The notes: generated by a model from the sequence alone, not told the origin. Counted from the stretch's first letter, positions 22,633-32,950 are shown. The stretch is DNA of 64,000 nucleotides from Oceanobacter sp. 1_MG-2023 (GCF_030689025.1 NZ_JAUYWA010000009.1:1-64000); one strand, 5' to 3'. Numbers and translations: made by a program.

Positions 22633-24159
22633 TCAACTGTCGTTATTCAATGCACGCAGGTAAGGAAACAAATCACTGGCCAACAAACCACGACTCCCTC
22701 CTTCTTCTGCCGCCAGATCAGCAGCGGCACTGTGCAGACAAACGCCCAACCGGGCCGCCTGCCAGGCATCACACCCCTGGGCGATCAGGGCTGCAACCAC
22801 CCCGGTCAATACATCTCCCATGCCACCAGTGGCCATACCCGGATTCCCATCGGTGCAGACGGCTACCCGGCCATCCGGATGCGCCACCAGAGTGCCACGC
22901 CCTTTCAGGACCACAACGGCCTGATATTTCTCCGCCAATGCTCTGGCTGCCGCAAAACGATTCTGCTGCACATGCAGGGTATCCATCCCCAGTAGGCGCG
23001 CCGCTTCTCCGGGATGCGGGGTCAGCACAACATTACGCTGGGAAAATTCGTGGAACCAGGCCGGTGTCGCGAGCAAGTTCAAGCCATCCGCATCCAGCAC
23101 CAGCGGTTTTTCGCTTTTCAGTGCCTGTTGCAGCATCAACTCAGCCCAGCTGCCTTGCCCCATCCCCGGACCAACGGCCAGTACACTGGCACTGTCGAGC
23201 AAGCTTGCCAGTTCCAGACCAGAAACAACCCCGTGCACCATGACTTCCGGGCGACGTGCCAGCACTGCAACGCCATGCTCTGGACGCGTCGCACAGCTGA
23301 CCAAACCCGCACCGGAACGACCAGCCGCCTCAGAAGCCATTATCACCGCACCGGCCATGCCCAGATTACCGCCGATAACCAGCACATGCCCAAACTGGCC
23401 CTTGTGTGTATTACCGGAACGTAACGGCAATAGCTGGCTCAATTGCCGCAAGCGGTGCCAGCTGATGCGTTCACAATCAGGAACCAGACGACCGCTGCTA
23501 TCGCTTTCCGTCGACAGAGCCGCAAAAGCAATCTCACCACAGAGATCCGGGCCATCGGCCACCAATAAGCCGCGTTTGACACCAATAAAAGTGACCGTCA
23601 TGGCGGCGTAGACCGCCACGCCCATAACGCCACCGGTATCGGCATCCAGGCCCGACGGAATATCCAGCGCCAGTACATCGGCCGGGTGCCCATTGACAGC
23701 CCAGATCACATCCGCATACAAACCGGCGACGGTAGTATTCAAACCGATACCCAACAGGGCATCCACAATCAGTTCACCGTCAAAATCCAGTTCCCCTTCA
23801 AATGCACGGGGAAGCACGCCAGCATCCAGCGCCATTTGCCGGGCTTCGGTACTGGCCTCCGACAACTGGTCGTGATCACCCAGCGTATACAAATGCACAT
23901 CCATACCATGCAAGGCCGCCAGAGCCGCCAATACATAACCGTCACCGCCGTTATTACCGGCACCAGCGATGACACATACGGATTCTGTTGAGCCCCAACG
24001 TCCCAGCAAGCAGGCAAACGCTGCTTCTCCGGCACGGGCCATTAATTCAAAGGATCGAATACCTTCGGCTGCCATTACAGCCTGATCCAGTTTTCTTACC
24101 TGTTCGGCGCTATACAGCGCTCCGGGCAGGTGATCTACAATACTGTTTGGTCGTTTCAT
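22633..24159 (-). CDS. nnr: Nnr, bifunctional NAD(P)H-hydrate epimerase/dehydratase
   Basis: Repairs hydrated NADH and NADPH. The N-terminal YjeF_N epimerase domain (about 15-220) has AGAGNNGGDGYVLA and DALLGIGLN. The C-terminal ADP-dependent dehydratase (about 240-500) has LVLDADGLNLL and GNPGMATGGMGDVLTG. The ATG at 24159 has AGGA at good spacing and gives 508 residues, close to E. coli (515). The neighbours tsaE and divergent queG match the E. coli arrangement. Confidence 0.95.
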   Translation of the reverse strand: MKRPNSIVDHLPGALYSAEQVRKLDQAVMAAEGIRSFELMARAGEAAFACLLGRWGSTESVCVIAGAGNNGGDGYVLAALAALHGMDVHLYTLGDHDQLSEASTEARQMALDAGVLPRAFEGELDFDGELIVDALLGIGLNTTVAGLYADVIWAVNGHPADVLALDIPSGLDADTGGVMGVAVYAAMTVTFIGVKRGLLVADGPDLCGEIAFAALSTESDSSGRLVPDCERISWHRLRQLSQLLPLRSGNTHKGQFGHVLVIGGNLGMAGAVIMASEAAGRSGAGLVSCATRPEHGVAVLARRPEVMVHGVVSGLELASLLDSASVLAVGPGMGQGSWAELMLQQALKSEKPLVLDADGLNLLATPAWFHEFSQRNVVLTPHPGEAARLLGMDTLHVQQNRFAAARALAEKYQAVVVLKGRGTLVAHPDGRVAVCTDGNPGMATGGMGDVLTGVVAALIAQGCDAWQAARLGVCLHSAAADLAAEEGGSRGLLASDLFPYLRALNNDS

Positions 24160-24345
24160 CCATGATTCCTGCAAATAGAACAACGCCATTGCTTCTGATC
24201 AGCATCAAGGCTACCTCGACAGCACACAACAATCATAAGGCGGCGATTAAACATAATGAGTGACTCCAAGATTAACACCGAGGACTATTTGTCGCTGTGA
24301 TAAAATGACCGAATTATAACCAGTCTCTTGCCACTAAGCGAAATC

Positions 24346-25422
24346 ATGTCTGACAATCCTCACGTTATACCATCTTCTACGCTTAATGCGCTGCGCCAAC
24401 AGTTGACAGACTGGGGAAATGAACTGGGGTTCCAGCAAGTAGGAGTGACAGATATTGACCTGAGTGAACACAGTCACACACTGCAACAATGGCTCAGTCA
24501 GGGCTATCACGGTGAAATGCACTATATGGCCGACCATGACGACATGCGCTGGCGTCCCGACAAACTGATGCCCGGCACGGTGCGGGTAATCAGTGTCCGC
24601 ATGGATTATCTGGCTCCGCAGGTCGACCTGATCCCACAGTTACAAAACCCCAACAACGCCTATATTTCCCGTTATGCGCTGGGCAGGGATTACCATAAGC
24701 TGATCCGCAAACGGTTAACCCAACTGGGAAAAAAACTGGCAGCAGAAGTCGACAACCTGGGGTTTCGGGCCTTTGTTGACAGCGCCCCGATTATGGAACG
24801 AGCGTTAGCCACCAAAGCCGGGCTGGGCTGGATTGGCAAAAACACCCTGTTAATCAATCGTAAAGCCGGATCGTATTTTTTTCTTGGCGAACTGTTGACC
24901 GACTTGCCCCTGCCCATCGATCCACCCTACCCGCAAGAGCATTGCGGCCGCTGTACGGCTTGTCTGGATATTTGCCCGACCCAGGCCTTTGTTGGCCCTC
25001 AGGTACTGGATGCCCGGCGCTGCATTTCCTATCTCACCATTGAACTGGACGGCCCGATTCCAGTAGAGCTGCGCCCAGGCATGGGCAATCGTATTTTTGG
25101 TTGTGACGACTGCCAGATTGGCTGCCCCTGGAATCGCTTCAGCAATAGCAGCAAGGAAACCGACTTCACCCCCCGCCACCAGCTCGACAAGGCCACCCTG
25201 CTGGAACTGTTCCAGTGGGATGAGGCAACCTTCCTGAAAAAAACCGAAGGCATGCCCATTCGTCGTACCGGCCATGAAAACTGGCTACGCAATATCGCGG
25301 TCGCTCTGGGAAACGCCCCTGCCAGCCTCGACGTGGTGGCGGCGCTGGAAAACAAACGCCCACAAGTCAGTGAGCTGGTGCAGCAACATATCGACTGGGC
25401 GCTGGCACAGCAGTCGCGATAA
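24346..25422 (+). CDS. queG: QueG, epoxyqueuosine reductase
   Basis: A cobalamin and iron-sulfur enzyme that performs the last step of queuosine synthesis on tRNA. Two 4Fe-4S cluster motifs are clear: CGRCTACLDICPTQAF (near 200) and GCDDCQIGCPWN (near 250). The DUF1730 cobalamin-binding domain precedes them (RYALGRDYHKLIRKRL, IGKNTLLI). HEAT-like helices end the protein. ATG 24346 gives 358 residues; a TTG at 24328 in frame is less likely. It is divergent from nnr, as in E. coli. Confidence 0.94.
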   Translation: MSDNPHVIPSSTLNALRQQLTDWGNELGFQQVGVTDIDLSEHSHTLQQWLSQGYHGEMHYMADHDDMRWRPDKLMPGTVRVISVRMDYLAPQVDLIPQLQNPNNAYISRYALGRDYHKLIRKRLTQLGKKLAAEVDNLGFRAFVDSAPIMERALATKAGLGWIGKNTLLINRKAGSYFFLGELLTDLPLPIDPPYPQEHCGRCTACLDICPTQAFVGPQVLDARRCISYLTIELDGPIPVELRPGMGNRIFGCDDCQIGCPWNRFSNSSKETDFTPRHQLDKATLLELFQWDEATFLKKTEGMPIRRTGHENWLRNIAVALGNAPASLDVVAALENKRPQVSELVQQHIDWALAQQSR

Positions 25423-25481
25423 CACAAACAAGTCATCAACCACTGGCACGGCGATTACAACAACCCTCAGACACGCAGCCG

Positions 25482-26630
25482 TCACGATGCTGTCGGCGCT
25501 GCCGGTGAACGTTGAGCAAACACCACCCAGACACAAATACCGTACAAGGCTGCCACCAACGCCGCGATCAGATAGAGGAAATGACCCGAAACAAACTCCA
25601 CAAAAGAAGTCAGGAACTGGCCCAGAAATATAGCCATGGCAAAATACGATAAATTTTTACCGCGCTGGCCGGGGTCACTTCGTTCAACCGTCATATGATT
25701 CAGCAATGGAATCGAAAGCCCGAATCCCATCCCCGCCAGCAATCCACCCAAGACCAGAACCGACACGCTGGCTCCGACATAAAAAGCCAGATGCCCCAGC
25801 GCATAAAATACAAACGCCAGACTCAGTGTGCCCTTATCTTTCCAGCGCAGGTTTACCCTTGGCAAAAAGTGGGCAGTAATAACCGCAACAAACGATATAA
25901 ATGCCAGCAACAGCCCAATGTGATCGGCGCTATAACCCGACTTTTCCATACTGAGCGGTAACACCACGATCACCGTAAAAAATATCATCATTGCCATACA
26001 GGCCGACAGATACACCCACAACAATGACCTGGAGCCTGACCCGCTGGATTCAGGGCTTTCCGCTAACGATATCGGCTGGGCAGACGTATCAGGCACAAAC
26101 AAAAACAGCATCCCCAGAAACAGCCAGGCAACCAGATAGATAAAGAAGGGTAATTCCCAGGACTGAACCGCCAGCAAGCCACCAATAAACAGGAAAATCA
26201 CACCTCCTGCCTCCACCGCCATGCCTTGCCGGGCAATCATTTTCAAGCGCTCATGCCCAACGTAAAACTGTGAAATCAGTGTCGTACTGCCAGCCATCAC
26301 CACCGTGGTCATCGCCCCCAGTGCGATCCGGTTGCTGTATACCGCTATAGGCCCAGACAACCATTGCCCGGAAACGCCCAGTGCACCGTACAAAAACAAA
26401 GCAACAAAAGTACATGGATAAGCACCAAACCGATCAATCAAACGCCCGGCAAACGGCGCGAACAACACCGCTCCCAGCGCAGGCAATGTGATCAGGAAAC
26501 CAGCGTGATCTGCGACCCCCAGAGACATCGAAATACTGGCCAACCCTGGCGCAACCACCGCCCCCACCATAATGGTCAGGCAGGAAATACACAGCAAGGT
26601 ATAGCTGCCCAAAGAAGAAAGTCGGCTCAT
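25482..26630 (-). CDS. MFS transporter, substrate unknown
   Basis: A 382-residue protein with about 12 hydrophobic segments. The loop 2-3 motif is FAGRLIDRFGAYP (a G-x-L-x-D-R-x-G variant), and the MTVERSDPGQRGKNLSYF region in the second half corresponds to the loop 8-9 and helix 9-10 area. It is probably a drug or metabolite efflux carrier. It is divergent from a LysR-type gene 168 bases away, which is the likely regulator. First gene of the accessory stretch after queG. Confidence 0.8.
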   Translation of the reverse strand: MSRLSSLGSYTLLCISCLTIMVGAVVAPGLASISMSLGVADHAGFLITLPALGAVLFAPFAGRLIDRFGAYPCTFVALFLYGALGVSGQWLSGPIAVYSNRIALGAMTTVVMAGSTTLISQFYVGHERLKMIARQGMAVEAGGVIFLFIGGLLAVQSWELPFFIYLVAWLFLGMLFLFVPDTSAQPISLAESPESSGSGSRSLLWVYLSACMAMMIFFTVIVVLPLSMEKSGYSADHIGLLLAFISFVAVITAHFLPRVNLRWKDKGTLSLAFVFYALGHLAFYVGASVSVLVLGGLLAGMGFGLSIPLLNHMTVERSDPGQRGKNLSYFAMAIFLGQFLTSFVEFVSGHFLYLIAALVAALYGICVWVVFAQRSPAAPTAS

Positions 26631-26798
26631 TAATCAGAAGCTCCTGCATGAATAAAAATTACCCGGCGTCATGACACAGACAGATTCAACGGCCAATATC
26701 TGCCTGAAATCCGCACCAGAACACACAGAGTAAGTCCCTGGCAGCTAGAACAGAAATGATTTAATATCATCACAGTCATACGGATTGAGTATCAATAA

Positions 26799-27710
26799 AT
26801 GGAATTGAAGCCGTTAAAAAGTTTTATTGCCGTTGCGACATTAAAAAGTTTTTCCGCTGCGGCGCGGGAGCTACATACCGTGCAGCCAGCAATCAGTCGC
26901 CATATCGCAGCGCTGGAAAAAGAACTGGGCACCCTGTTGTTTATTCGCAACACACGCGATGTGCATATCACGGCGGCTGGCCGACAATTATTCACCGATG
27001 CAACGCGCATATTGCAACAAGCAGAAGAAGCCGTCCTGCGTACCCAAAAAGCCGCCAATGGTGAATTGGGCAGCCTGAAAGTAGGCTATTTACCTTCCGC
27101 CTGTTTGACCTTTATTCCGGATCTGGTGCAACGTTTTCATAGCCAGTACCCGGATGTTGAAATCAGTCTGTTTGAAATGACCGCATCCGAGCAATTACTC
27201 GCCTTTGAAACCAATCACATTGATATTGGTATCTCTCGGCCACTGCCGCAGGAGCTGCAAACCACTTTTACCAGCCAATTGCTCTATACCGATCAGTTAA
27301 CCCTTGTACTGCCTTCGCAGCATGCGCTGGCACAGCGGCAGTCAATACGTCTGGATGACCTCAGGCAAGAGCACATTATTTTATTTCAAAGGGAAGAAGC
27401 CGTAGGTTTATTCGACAGCATTATCAATCTTTGCCAACGCCATCATTTTTCACCCCATATTTCTGCCCAGCCCAAACACATGCAGACAGTGTTAACCATG
27501 GTGGCCGCCGGGCTGGGGGTTGCTATCGCGCCCTTGTGCGTGTCGAAGCTGTTTACACAAGGCTGTCGATTTATGCCGATTGAAGATGACCACACCCAGG
27601 TACTGACGCAAATGCATTACCGCTCATCCCGACTGGCACCCACAGCCCAGGCCTTTGTGAACATTGCATCAGAATCCGTGCCGTGGATTCAAAACAGCGT
27701 TCAGGCATAG
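26799..27710 (+). CDS. LysR-family regulator, likely of the divergent MFS gene
   Basis: A 303-residue LysR regulator. The HTH is in residues 1-60 (KSFSAAARELHTVQPAISRHIAALEKELG). The effector domain contains KVGYLPSACLTFIPDLVQRFH and the typical MVAAGLGVAIAPL segment. Upstream, the AT-rich 26750-26798 stretch (ATTTAATATCATCACAG) may hold a promoter shared with the divergent MFS gene. A short tandem repeat lies just downstream. The effector is unknown. Confidence 0.85.
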   Translation: MELKPLKSFIAVATLKSFSAAARELHTVQPAISRHIAALEKELGTLLFIRNTRDVHITAAGRQLFTDATRILQQAEEAVLRTQKAANGELGSLKVGYLPSACLTFIPDLVQRFHSQYPDVEISLFEMTASEQLLAFETNHIDIGISRPLPQELQTTFTSQLLYTDQLTLVLPSQHALAQRQSIRLDDLRQEHIILFQREEAVGLFDSIINLCQRHHFSPHISAQPKHMQTVLTMVAAGLGVAIAPLCVSKLFTQGCRFMPIEDDHTQVLTQMHYRSSRLAPTAQAFVNIASESVPWIQNSVQA

Positions 27711-27755
27711 ACGCCCTACAGACCTCGGATCGACGAGCAACAACCTACAACCAAC

Positions 27756-27795
27756 ATAGTGAGATAGTGAGATAGTGAGATAGTGAGATAGTGAG
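27756..27795. repeat. Five perfect tandem copies of an 8-base unit
   Basis: ATAGTGAG repeated five times without variation between the LysR gene and the ABC operon. It is a noncoding short tandem repeat, so changes in copy number would not alter a reading frame. Confidence 0.97.
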
Positions 27796-27849
27796 TACAG
27801 CACTCCCCCACTCTTGCTCCGTCAAGAAGTGCTGAAGCCAAGTGTCAGA

Positions 27850-28551
27850 TCATGACGGGCGCTTGGCAAACTGATAACGGTTCAGTCGCCGCTCCAGCAA
27901 ACGGAACACCAGAATCATGACGGCAGCAATGGCCAGGTACACCATGCCTGCCGCAAAAAACATTTCCAGTGGCGTGTAGGTTCTGGCAATAATCGTCCGT
28001 GCCATGCCAGTCAAATCCAGCAAGGTAATCGTCGAAGCCAGCGCCGAACTTTTCAGCATCAACAGCACTTCGTTGCTGTAACCCGGCAACACGATACCAG
28101 CAGCACGCGGCAGGATAATACGCCGGATCATGGTCAATTTACTCATCCCCAACGCCAGCGAGACTTCGATCTCACCTTTGGGAATCGCCTGAATCGCCGC
28201 CCGAATCAACTCGGCGGTATAAGCGGCCGTATTCATCGAGAAAGCAATAATCGCGCACCAGTACGGCTCACGCAGAACAGGCCACAAAAAGGACTCTTTC
28301 ACAGCATCAAACTGTGACGCGCCGTAATAGATCAGAAAGATTTGCACCAGCAATGGTGTACCGCGAAAGAAAAAGATATAGGCATACGGAAACGCTCTCA
28401 CCAGCGGATTAGCCGATGCTCGCGCCAGCGCCAACGGCACCGCCAGAGCCAATCCCAACAAGCCGGAAACAGCCACCAGCTCCAGAGTCAGCCAAGCCCC
28501 TCCCAATAACCGCGGTAGATATTCCCAAATAACCCCCCACTCCCAGCTCAT
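27850..28551 (-). CDS. Polar amino acid ABC transporter permease, HisM/ArtM type
   Basis: An inner-membrane permease of the His/Glu/Gln/Arg family (233 residues, about five helices). The EAA-type loop contacting the ATPase is EVSLALGMSKLTMIRRIILPRA. FFFRGTPLLVQIFLIYYG is typical of this family. Its start overlaps the end of the preceding permease gene by 4 bases, and the two should form a heterodimer. It is the last gene of the operon and is followed by the short tandem repeat rather than a clear terminator. Confidence 0.9.
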   Translation of the reverse strand: MSWEWGVIWEYLPRLLGGAWLTLELVAVSGLLGLALAVPLALARASANPLVRAFPYAYIFFFRGTPLLVQIFLIYYGASQFDAVKESFLWPVLREPYWCAIIAFSMNTAAYTAELIRAAIQAIPKGEIEVSLALGMSKLTMIRRIILPRAAGIVLPGYSNEVLLMLKSSALASTITLLDLTGMARTIIARTYTPLEMFFAAGMVYLAIAAVMILVFRLLERRLNRYQFAKRPS

Positions 28552-29240
28552 GCGCGGGTTCCTCTTAATTCGGGTTTACTGCGACGTTCGAGATAACCGG
28601 TAATCAGTGTGGTGGCAACCGTGAGTAACAGATACAACAAGGCAGCAGCAAGATAAAAATCGAACGGTTGTTTGGTATTGGCAGCACCGACCGACGCTTG
28701 CCGCATCAGCTCATTCAAACCAACCACAGAGACCAGAGCCGTATCTTTCAGCAAGACCTGAAACAGATTGCCCAAACCAGGAATCGCCAGGCGCCACACT
28801 TGCGGCATGATGATACGAACAAAGGTTTTTAATGGCGTCATACCCATGGCCGCAGCGGATTCCCACTGGCCCTTGGGTAAATCCATCATCGCCATTCGGA
28901 ACACTTCGGTGGAGTACGCACCAAAGGCAATCGCCAGCGCCGCCACTGCCGCCGCAAACTGGCCAACATCGATATATTCGTCGTAGCCAAACATGCTGGC
29001 AATCCACATCAATAGCTGTGAACCGCCAAAATACAGAGTCAACACCAGTAACAGCTCTGGAATACCCCGTACAACCGTGGTGTAGGTCGTTGCGATCGCA
29101 CGGGCAACAGGAGAAGCAGACAGCCGGGCCGAGGCACCACACAAGCCGATGATCAGGCCAAAAAACAGACTGACCAAGGCCAGCTCAATGGTGACCCACA
29201 AGCCGCTCAACAGCAGCTGGCCGTACCCTTGTAAATCCAT
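28548..29240 (-). CDS. Polar amino acid ABC transporter permease, HisQ type
   Basis: The partner permease (230 residues from ATG 29240; the frame continues upstream to 29285 but family members start near MDLQGYGQLLLSGLWVTIEL). It contains VVRGIPELLLVLTLYFG and the EAA loop ESAAAMGMTPLKTFVRIIMPQ. The family resemblance is to HisQ/ArgT-linked permeases for basic amino acids. It is the third gene of the four-gene operon. Confidence 0.9.
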   Translation of the reverse strand: MDLQGYGQLLLSGLWVTIELALVSLFFGLIIGLCGASARLSASPVARAIATTYTTVVRGIPELLLVLTLYFGGSQLLMWIASMFGYDEYIDVGQFAAAVAALAIAFGAYSTEVFRMAMMDLPKGQWESAAAMGMTPLKTFVRIIMPQVWRLAIPGLGNLFQVLLKDTALVSVVGLNELMRQASVGAANTKQPFDFYLAAALLYLLLTVATTLITGYLERRSKPELRGTRA

Positions 29241-29313
29241 AACAGTTGCGACTCTCGTCCAGAAGCAGAAATAGCACCGGAGCACTCAGAGCGAGTGACT
29301 CCGGCAGGCAATA

Positions 29314-30063
29314 TCAGTAAATATCAAACGGGAAATATTTGGCGTTGATCTCAGCGTATTTGCCATTGGCACGGATAGCCTTGATAGCAGCGCTGAATTT
29401 GTTCGCCAGCTTGTCGCCTTTACGAACAGCAATGGCAATATGGTCATCGATATCCAGGTCGTCGCCCTTGAATTCAAAGCCTTTGCCATCGTCGGTACGC
29501 AACCAGTCGTAGGCCGGGAACTTGTCCGACATGATGCCGTCCAGGCGGCCATTCGCCAGATCCAGATAAGCGTTGTCCTGGGTATCGTAAAGCTTCACAT
29601 CAACGATATCGCCGAAGTTATCTTCCAGATACTGACCAGCAATAGTGGCACGCTGGGCACCAATCACCTTGCCTTTCAGACCGGCTTTGGTGACATCCAG
29701 GGTTTTGCCTTCAGGCCCAACAAAAGCCAGCATGTTGGCGTAGTATTTTTCGCTGAAATCCACGACCCGCAAACGCTCTTCAGTGATCGACATGGAAGCA
29801 ATAATCGCATCGTACTTGCGAGCACGCAGCCCCGGAATAATACCGTCCCAGTCTTGCGCCACGATTTCACAATCGGCTTTCATTTCGGCACACAAGGCCT
29901 TGGCGATATCGACGTCAAAACCAATCAGGTTGCCCTGGTTATCCGTCATATTAAACGGTGCATAGGCACCTTCTGTTGCAATACGGACCTTGTCGCCCGC
30001 CAATGCCAGTGGAGCTGTCAGGCAGGATACCAACAAACAGGCTGTCGTGATTACCTTACGCAT
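29314..30063 (-). CDS. Periplasmic basic or polar amino acid-binding protein, HisJ/ArgT-like
   Basis: A 249-residue solute-binding protein. It has a signal peptide (residues 1-22, likely cut at ALA-GD). The family 3 signature GFDVDIAKALCAEM follows, with the pattern EGAYAPFNMTDNQGNLIGF and the ligand-lining stretch ASMSITEERLRVVDFSEKYY. A cysteine pair (C58/C65 region, CAEMKADC) matches the disulfide of HisJ/LAO-type proteins, so histidine, lysine, arginine or ornithine is the likely ligand. Confidence 0.9.
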   Translation of the reverse strand: MRKVITTACLLVSCLTAPLALAGDKVRIATEGAYAPFNMTDNQGNLIGFDVDIAKALCAEMKADCEIVAQDWDGIIPGLRARKYDAIIASMSITEERLRVVDFSEKYYANMLAFVGPEGKTLDVTKAGLKGKVIGAQRATIAGQYLEDNFGDIVDVKLYDTQDNAYLDLANGRLDGIMSDKFPAYDWLRTDDGKGFEFKGDDLDIDDHIAIAVRKGDKLANKFSAAIKAIRANGKYAEINAKYFPFDIY

Positions 30064-30190
30064 CGTTCTCTTTCCTCATGGTTGTGAATATCAGAGTTAT
30101 GAATATCAATCAGGGAATTAGCCGCCGAGACCTATCGTTGGGCCCCATGGCAGCCATCGCAACACCAGCCATCGCAAAACACCAGAGCCA

Positions 30191-30982
30191 TCATCCGCCC
30201 TGGTGACTGGCCATAAAATCTTTGACGCGCGGGGATTTCGGATTATCAAACACCTGTTCGGGTGTGCCGATTTCTTCCACTTGCCCTTGATGCAAAAACA
30301 CCACCTGGCTGGACACCTCACGGGCAAACCGCATCTCATGGGTGACAATCAGCATGGTACGGCCTTCGTCGGCCAGCTCGCGCATCACCGCCAGCACTTC
30401 ATTGACCAGTTCCGGGTCCAGTGCCGATGTCGGTTCATCAAACAACAGTACCTTGGGCTCCATCGCCAGGGTTCTGGCAATAGCCACCCGTTGCTGCTGG
30501 CCACCGGACAAATGTGCGGGATAAGCACCTTCCTTATCAGCCAGCCCCACTTTTGCTAACAATTTCCGTGCCCGTTCCATGGCTTCAGCCTTGGGAACAC
30601 CCAGAACATGTATCGGAGCTTCAATCAGGTTTTGCAAAATGGTCATATGCGGCCAGAGATTAAACTGCTGGAACACAAACCCGAGACAGGAGCGCAGCCT
30701 TTCGAGTTGCTTGCTGCTGGCGGCTTCCAGCTCGCCATGTTTGCCCGGCTTCAGCATCAGTTGTTCATTACCGATAACAATTTCGCCCTGACTGGGTTTT
30801 TCCAGCAAATTAATGCACCGCAGCAAGGTGCTCTTGCCCGAGCCACTGGAACCCAGGATAGAAATCACATCGCCCTTGGCAGCCTTTAACGTGACCCCTT
30901 TTAATACGTTCAGGTCGCCGTAGGATTTGTGAATATCGATCAGTTCCAACGCCAGATTCGAAGTACTCATTCCAGACTTCAT
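30191..30982 (-). CDS. Amino acid ABC transporter ATPase, HisP type
   Basis: A 263-residue ATPase. Walker A is GSSGSGKST, the signature [16 protein letters not shown], Walker [15 protein letters not shown], and the H-loop IVTHEM. It is the first gene of the ATPase, binding-protein, HisQ, HisM operon. Two starts are possible, 30982 and an ATG at 30970 ([12 protein letters not shown]); I keep the longer one. It probably powers uptake of a basic amino acid. Confidence 0.9.
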   Translation of the reverse strand: MKSGMSTSNLALELIDIHKSYGDLNVLKGVTLKAAKGDVISILGSSGSGKSTLLRCINLLEKPSQGEIVIGNEQLMLKPGKHGELEAASSKQLERLRSCLGFVFQQFNLWPHMTILQNLIEAPIHVLGVPKAEAMERARKLLAKVGLADKEGAYPAHLSGGQQQRVAIARTLAMEPKVLLFDEPTSALDPELVNEVLAVMRELADEGRTMLIVTHEMRFAREVSSQVVFLHQGQVEEIGTPEQVFDNPKSPRVKDFMASHQGG

Positions 30983-31615
30983 CCTCGTAAAATGGTCAGT
31001 GCCGCGACCGACACTCTTGTTATCCTTCCATTTTCAATGGCTTGCGAATGGATGACAACCACAAATGAAACGATCGTTTAAGTAAAATGCCCATGTGGCC
31101 ATTGCCGGATTATATTCACCGACAAGAATCAGACCCGGCAGCCATACTGACGCCACCAGATAGACGCTGATAACAACATGCAAAGCCCACTCTCCGATCA
31201 AGTACTCAAAGGCTACCGATCAATACGGATAACCCGTCCGATATCTCTCAAAAAAACCGACTCTGGCGCCTCGCATTGTGGACAATACTGGCAATATGCC
31301 CTGTTTTAGGGCCATTCTAGGTCTTGTTTTCATTTCAGATGGCGGCACATATCCAACGCAACGACCATATTCTCAGTCAATCAGCTCCTTACCTGGGCAA
31401 GGGCAATCAATCCGATCCCTGGTGTACACGGGTACATTGCCATAACGAAGGTGGTGTCGGCCAATGGTCAATTCCCTGTGATGCAACCGCTAGATTCCCT
31501 GGTCGTTGCACGGTCCAATCTGGCAGGCGACAAGTCAGCAAGACAGCCAGGTTTGTTTTCCCTGTTGTTAATCGTCAGCCATGAACGACACCTACATGAA
31601 AGGAACAACATTATT
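30983..31615. other. 633-base gap between two divergent transport genes
   Basis: No gene supported. It must hold the promoters of the ABC operon (leftward) and the YcaD-like gene (rightward). A small hairpin GCCCT GTTTT AGGGC is at 31298-31312. A reading frame from 31451 continuous with the MFS gene is better explained as an upstream extension without homology. The size leaves room for a leader or small RNA, but I see no recognisable one. Confidence 0.5.
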
Positions 31616-32950
31616 ATGCTGCCGCTGATTATTCCTATTGGTTCACTGCTCCTTGGGGTATCCCTGCTGCTGTTCGGCAGTGGTCTGCTGAACACCTTGC
31701 TGGCCTTGCGGGGTGGCCTCGAGGGCTACAGTGACAGCCTGATCGGTTATATCAGTTCGGGCTATTTTGCCGGTTTTTTTGTCGGGTTTTATATTGGCCT
31801 GCCCATTCTGCGCCGCATTGGTCATATTCGGGCGTTTGCGCTCTGTGCTGCCATTGCCGCTGCGGTTGTGTTGTTGCACAGCTTGCTGGTAAATCCGATC
31901 GCCTGGATTTTGCTACGAGTCGTCACCGGGGCAGTACTGGTGATTCTGTACACCATTATTGAAAGCTGGCTCAACAACCAGACACCACAACAGCAGCGTG
32001 GTCAGGTGTTTGCGATTTATATGGCCGTTAACCTGGTCTCCTTGGCGCTGGCGCAGCAACTCTTGCAGCTCGACAGCCCGGCCAACTTTACCCTCTTCGC
32101 GCTGGCGGCCATCTTGGTGTGTATCAGTCTGGTGCCGATTACCTGGACGCGTCTGGCCCAGCCATCGGTGTCGGAAGTGAAACGTTTTTCACCCCAAAGG
32201 CTGGTCAAGCTGGCACCGGTCGCTGTCGTTGGCGGCGTCTTTTCCGGTCTTGCGATGGGGGCTTTCTGGGGACTGATGCCGGTCTTTGGCCAGCGCATCG
32301 GCTTCGACAGCAGCCAGGTGGCCATGCTGATGTCGGCAACTATTATTGGTGGTGCTATCTTCCAGTACCCGCTGGGGCGCTATTCGGATCACCACGATCG
32401 CCGCCAGGTGCTGGCAATCACGGCTTCCGCCGGTGTGGTAGCAGCCTTGCTGCTGTTTCTGCTACCGGCCTCCTATTGGTTGGTACTGTCGCTAATGGCT
32501 CTCTGGGGAGGTGCTGCATTTGCGGTGTATCCGGTATCCGTTGCGCATCTGGTCGACCATCTGGAACCTGGTGATATCCTGCCTGCCGGCAGTGCCTTGC
32601 TGCTGATTCATGGCATGGGTGCCGCAGCTGGCCCCGCTGTTGCAGGGACTCTGATGGAATATTACAGCCCGCTGGCACTGCTGCTGTTTTTTGTATTGGC
32701 TCATATGATGATTGCTGCTTATGCCTTTTACTCGCTGAAACGGCCACAAACCAAGGCCGATGACATTGAATCCGCCGCGCCGTTTGTACCCATGGTACGG
32801 ACAACGCCTACTGCGCTGGAAATGCTGCCGGAAGATGACATCGACGACAGCGAGCCGACAGCGGATACATCCGCAGTGGATAATACAGAGGAACCGGGCA
32901 GTTCCACGAAGCCAGATGAACCACCGTTAACCCAGCCTCCAACCTCGTGA
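31616..32950 (+). CDS. YcaD-like MFS transporter, possibly for glucosylglycerol
   Basis: A 444-residue, 12-helix MFS protein. The start MLPLIIPIGSLLLG is preceded by AGGA and matches the family's beginning; the frame extends 55 codons further upstream without similarity. The loop RGGLEGYSDSLIGYISSGYF is characteristic of YcaD-type proteins. The last 70 or so residues are an acidic, Pro/Thr-rich cytoplasmic tail (EPTADTSAVDNTEEPG), unusual for the family. It lies 276 bases before ggpPS on the same strand; I recall a ycaD-type gene next to glucosylglycerol synthesis genes in Stenotrophomonas, so transport of that solute is plausible. Confidence 0.8.
   Translation: MLPLIIPIGSLLLGVSLLLFGSGLLNTLLALRGGLEGYSDSLIGYISSGYFAGFFVGFYIGLPILRRIGHIRAFALCAAIAAAVVLLHSLLVNPIAWILLRVVTGAVLVILYTIIESWLNNQTPQQQRGQVFAIYMAVNLVSLALAQQLLQLDSPANFTLFALAAILVCISLVPITWTRLAQPSVSEVKRFSPQRLVKLAPVAVVGGVFSGLAMGAFWGLMPVFGQRIGFDSSQVAMLMSATIIGGAIFQYPLGRYSDHHDRRQVLAITASAGVVAALLLFLLPASYWLVLSLMALWGGAAFAVYPVSVAHLVDHLEPGDILPAGSALLLIHGMGAAAGPAVAGTLMEYYSPLALLLFFVLAHMMIAAYAFYSLKRPQTKADDIESAAPFVPMVRTTPTALEMLPEDDIDDSEPTADTSAVDNTEEPGSSTKPDEPPLTQPPTS

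Noticed and set aside
27756-27795. Tandem repeats considered as a CRISPR array
   Set aside because: The units are 8 bases and contiguous, with no spacers and no cas genes.
31451-31615. Upstream extension of the YcaD-like reading frame
   Set aside because: The 55 extra residues are hydrophilic and atypical, and the ATG at 31616 has a ribosome-binding site and starts at the first membrane helix.
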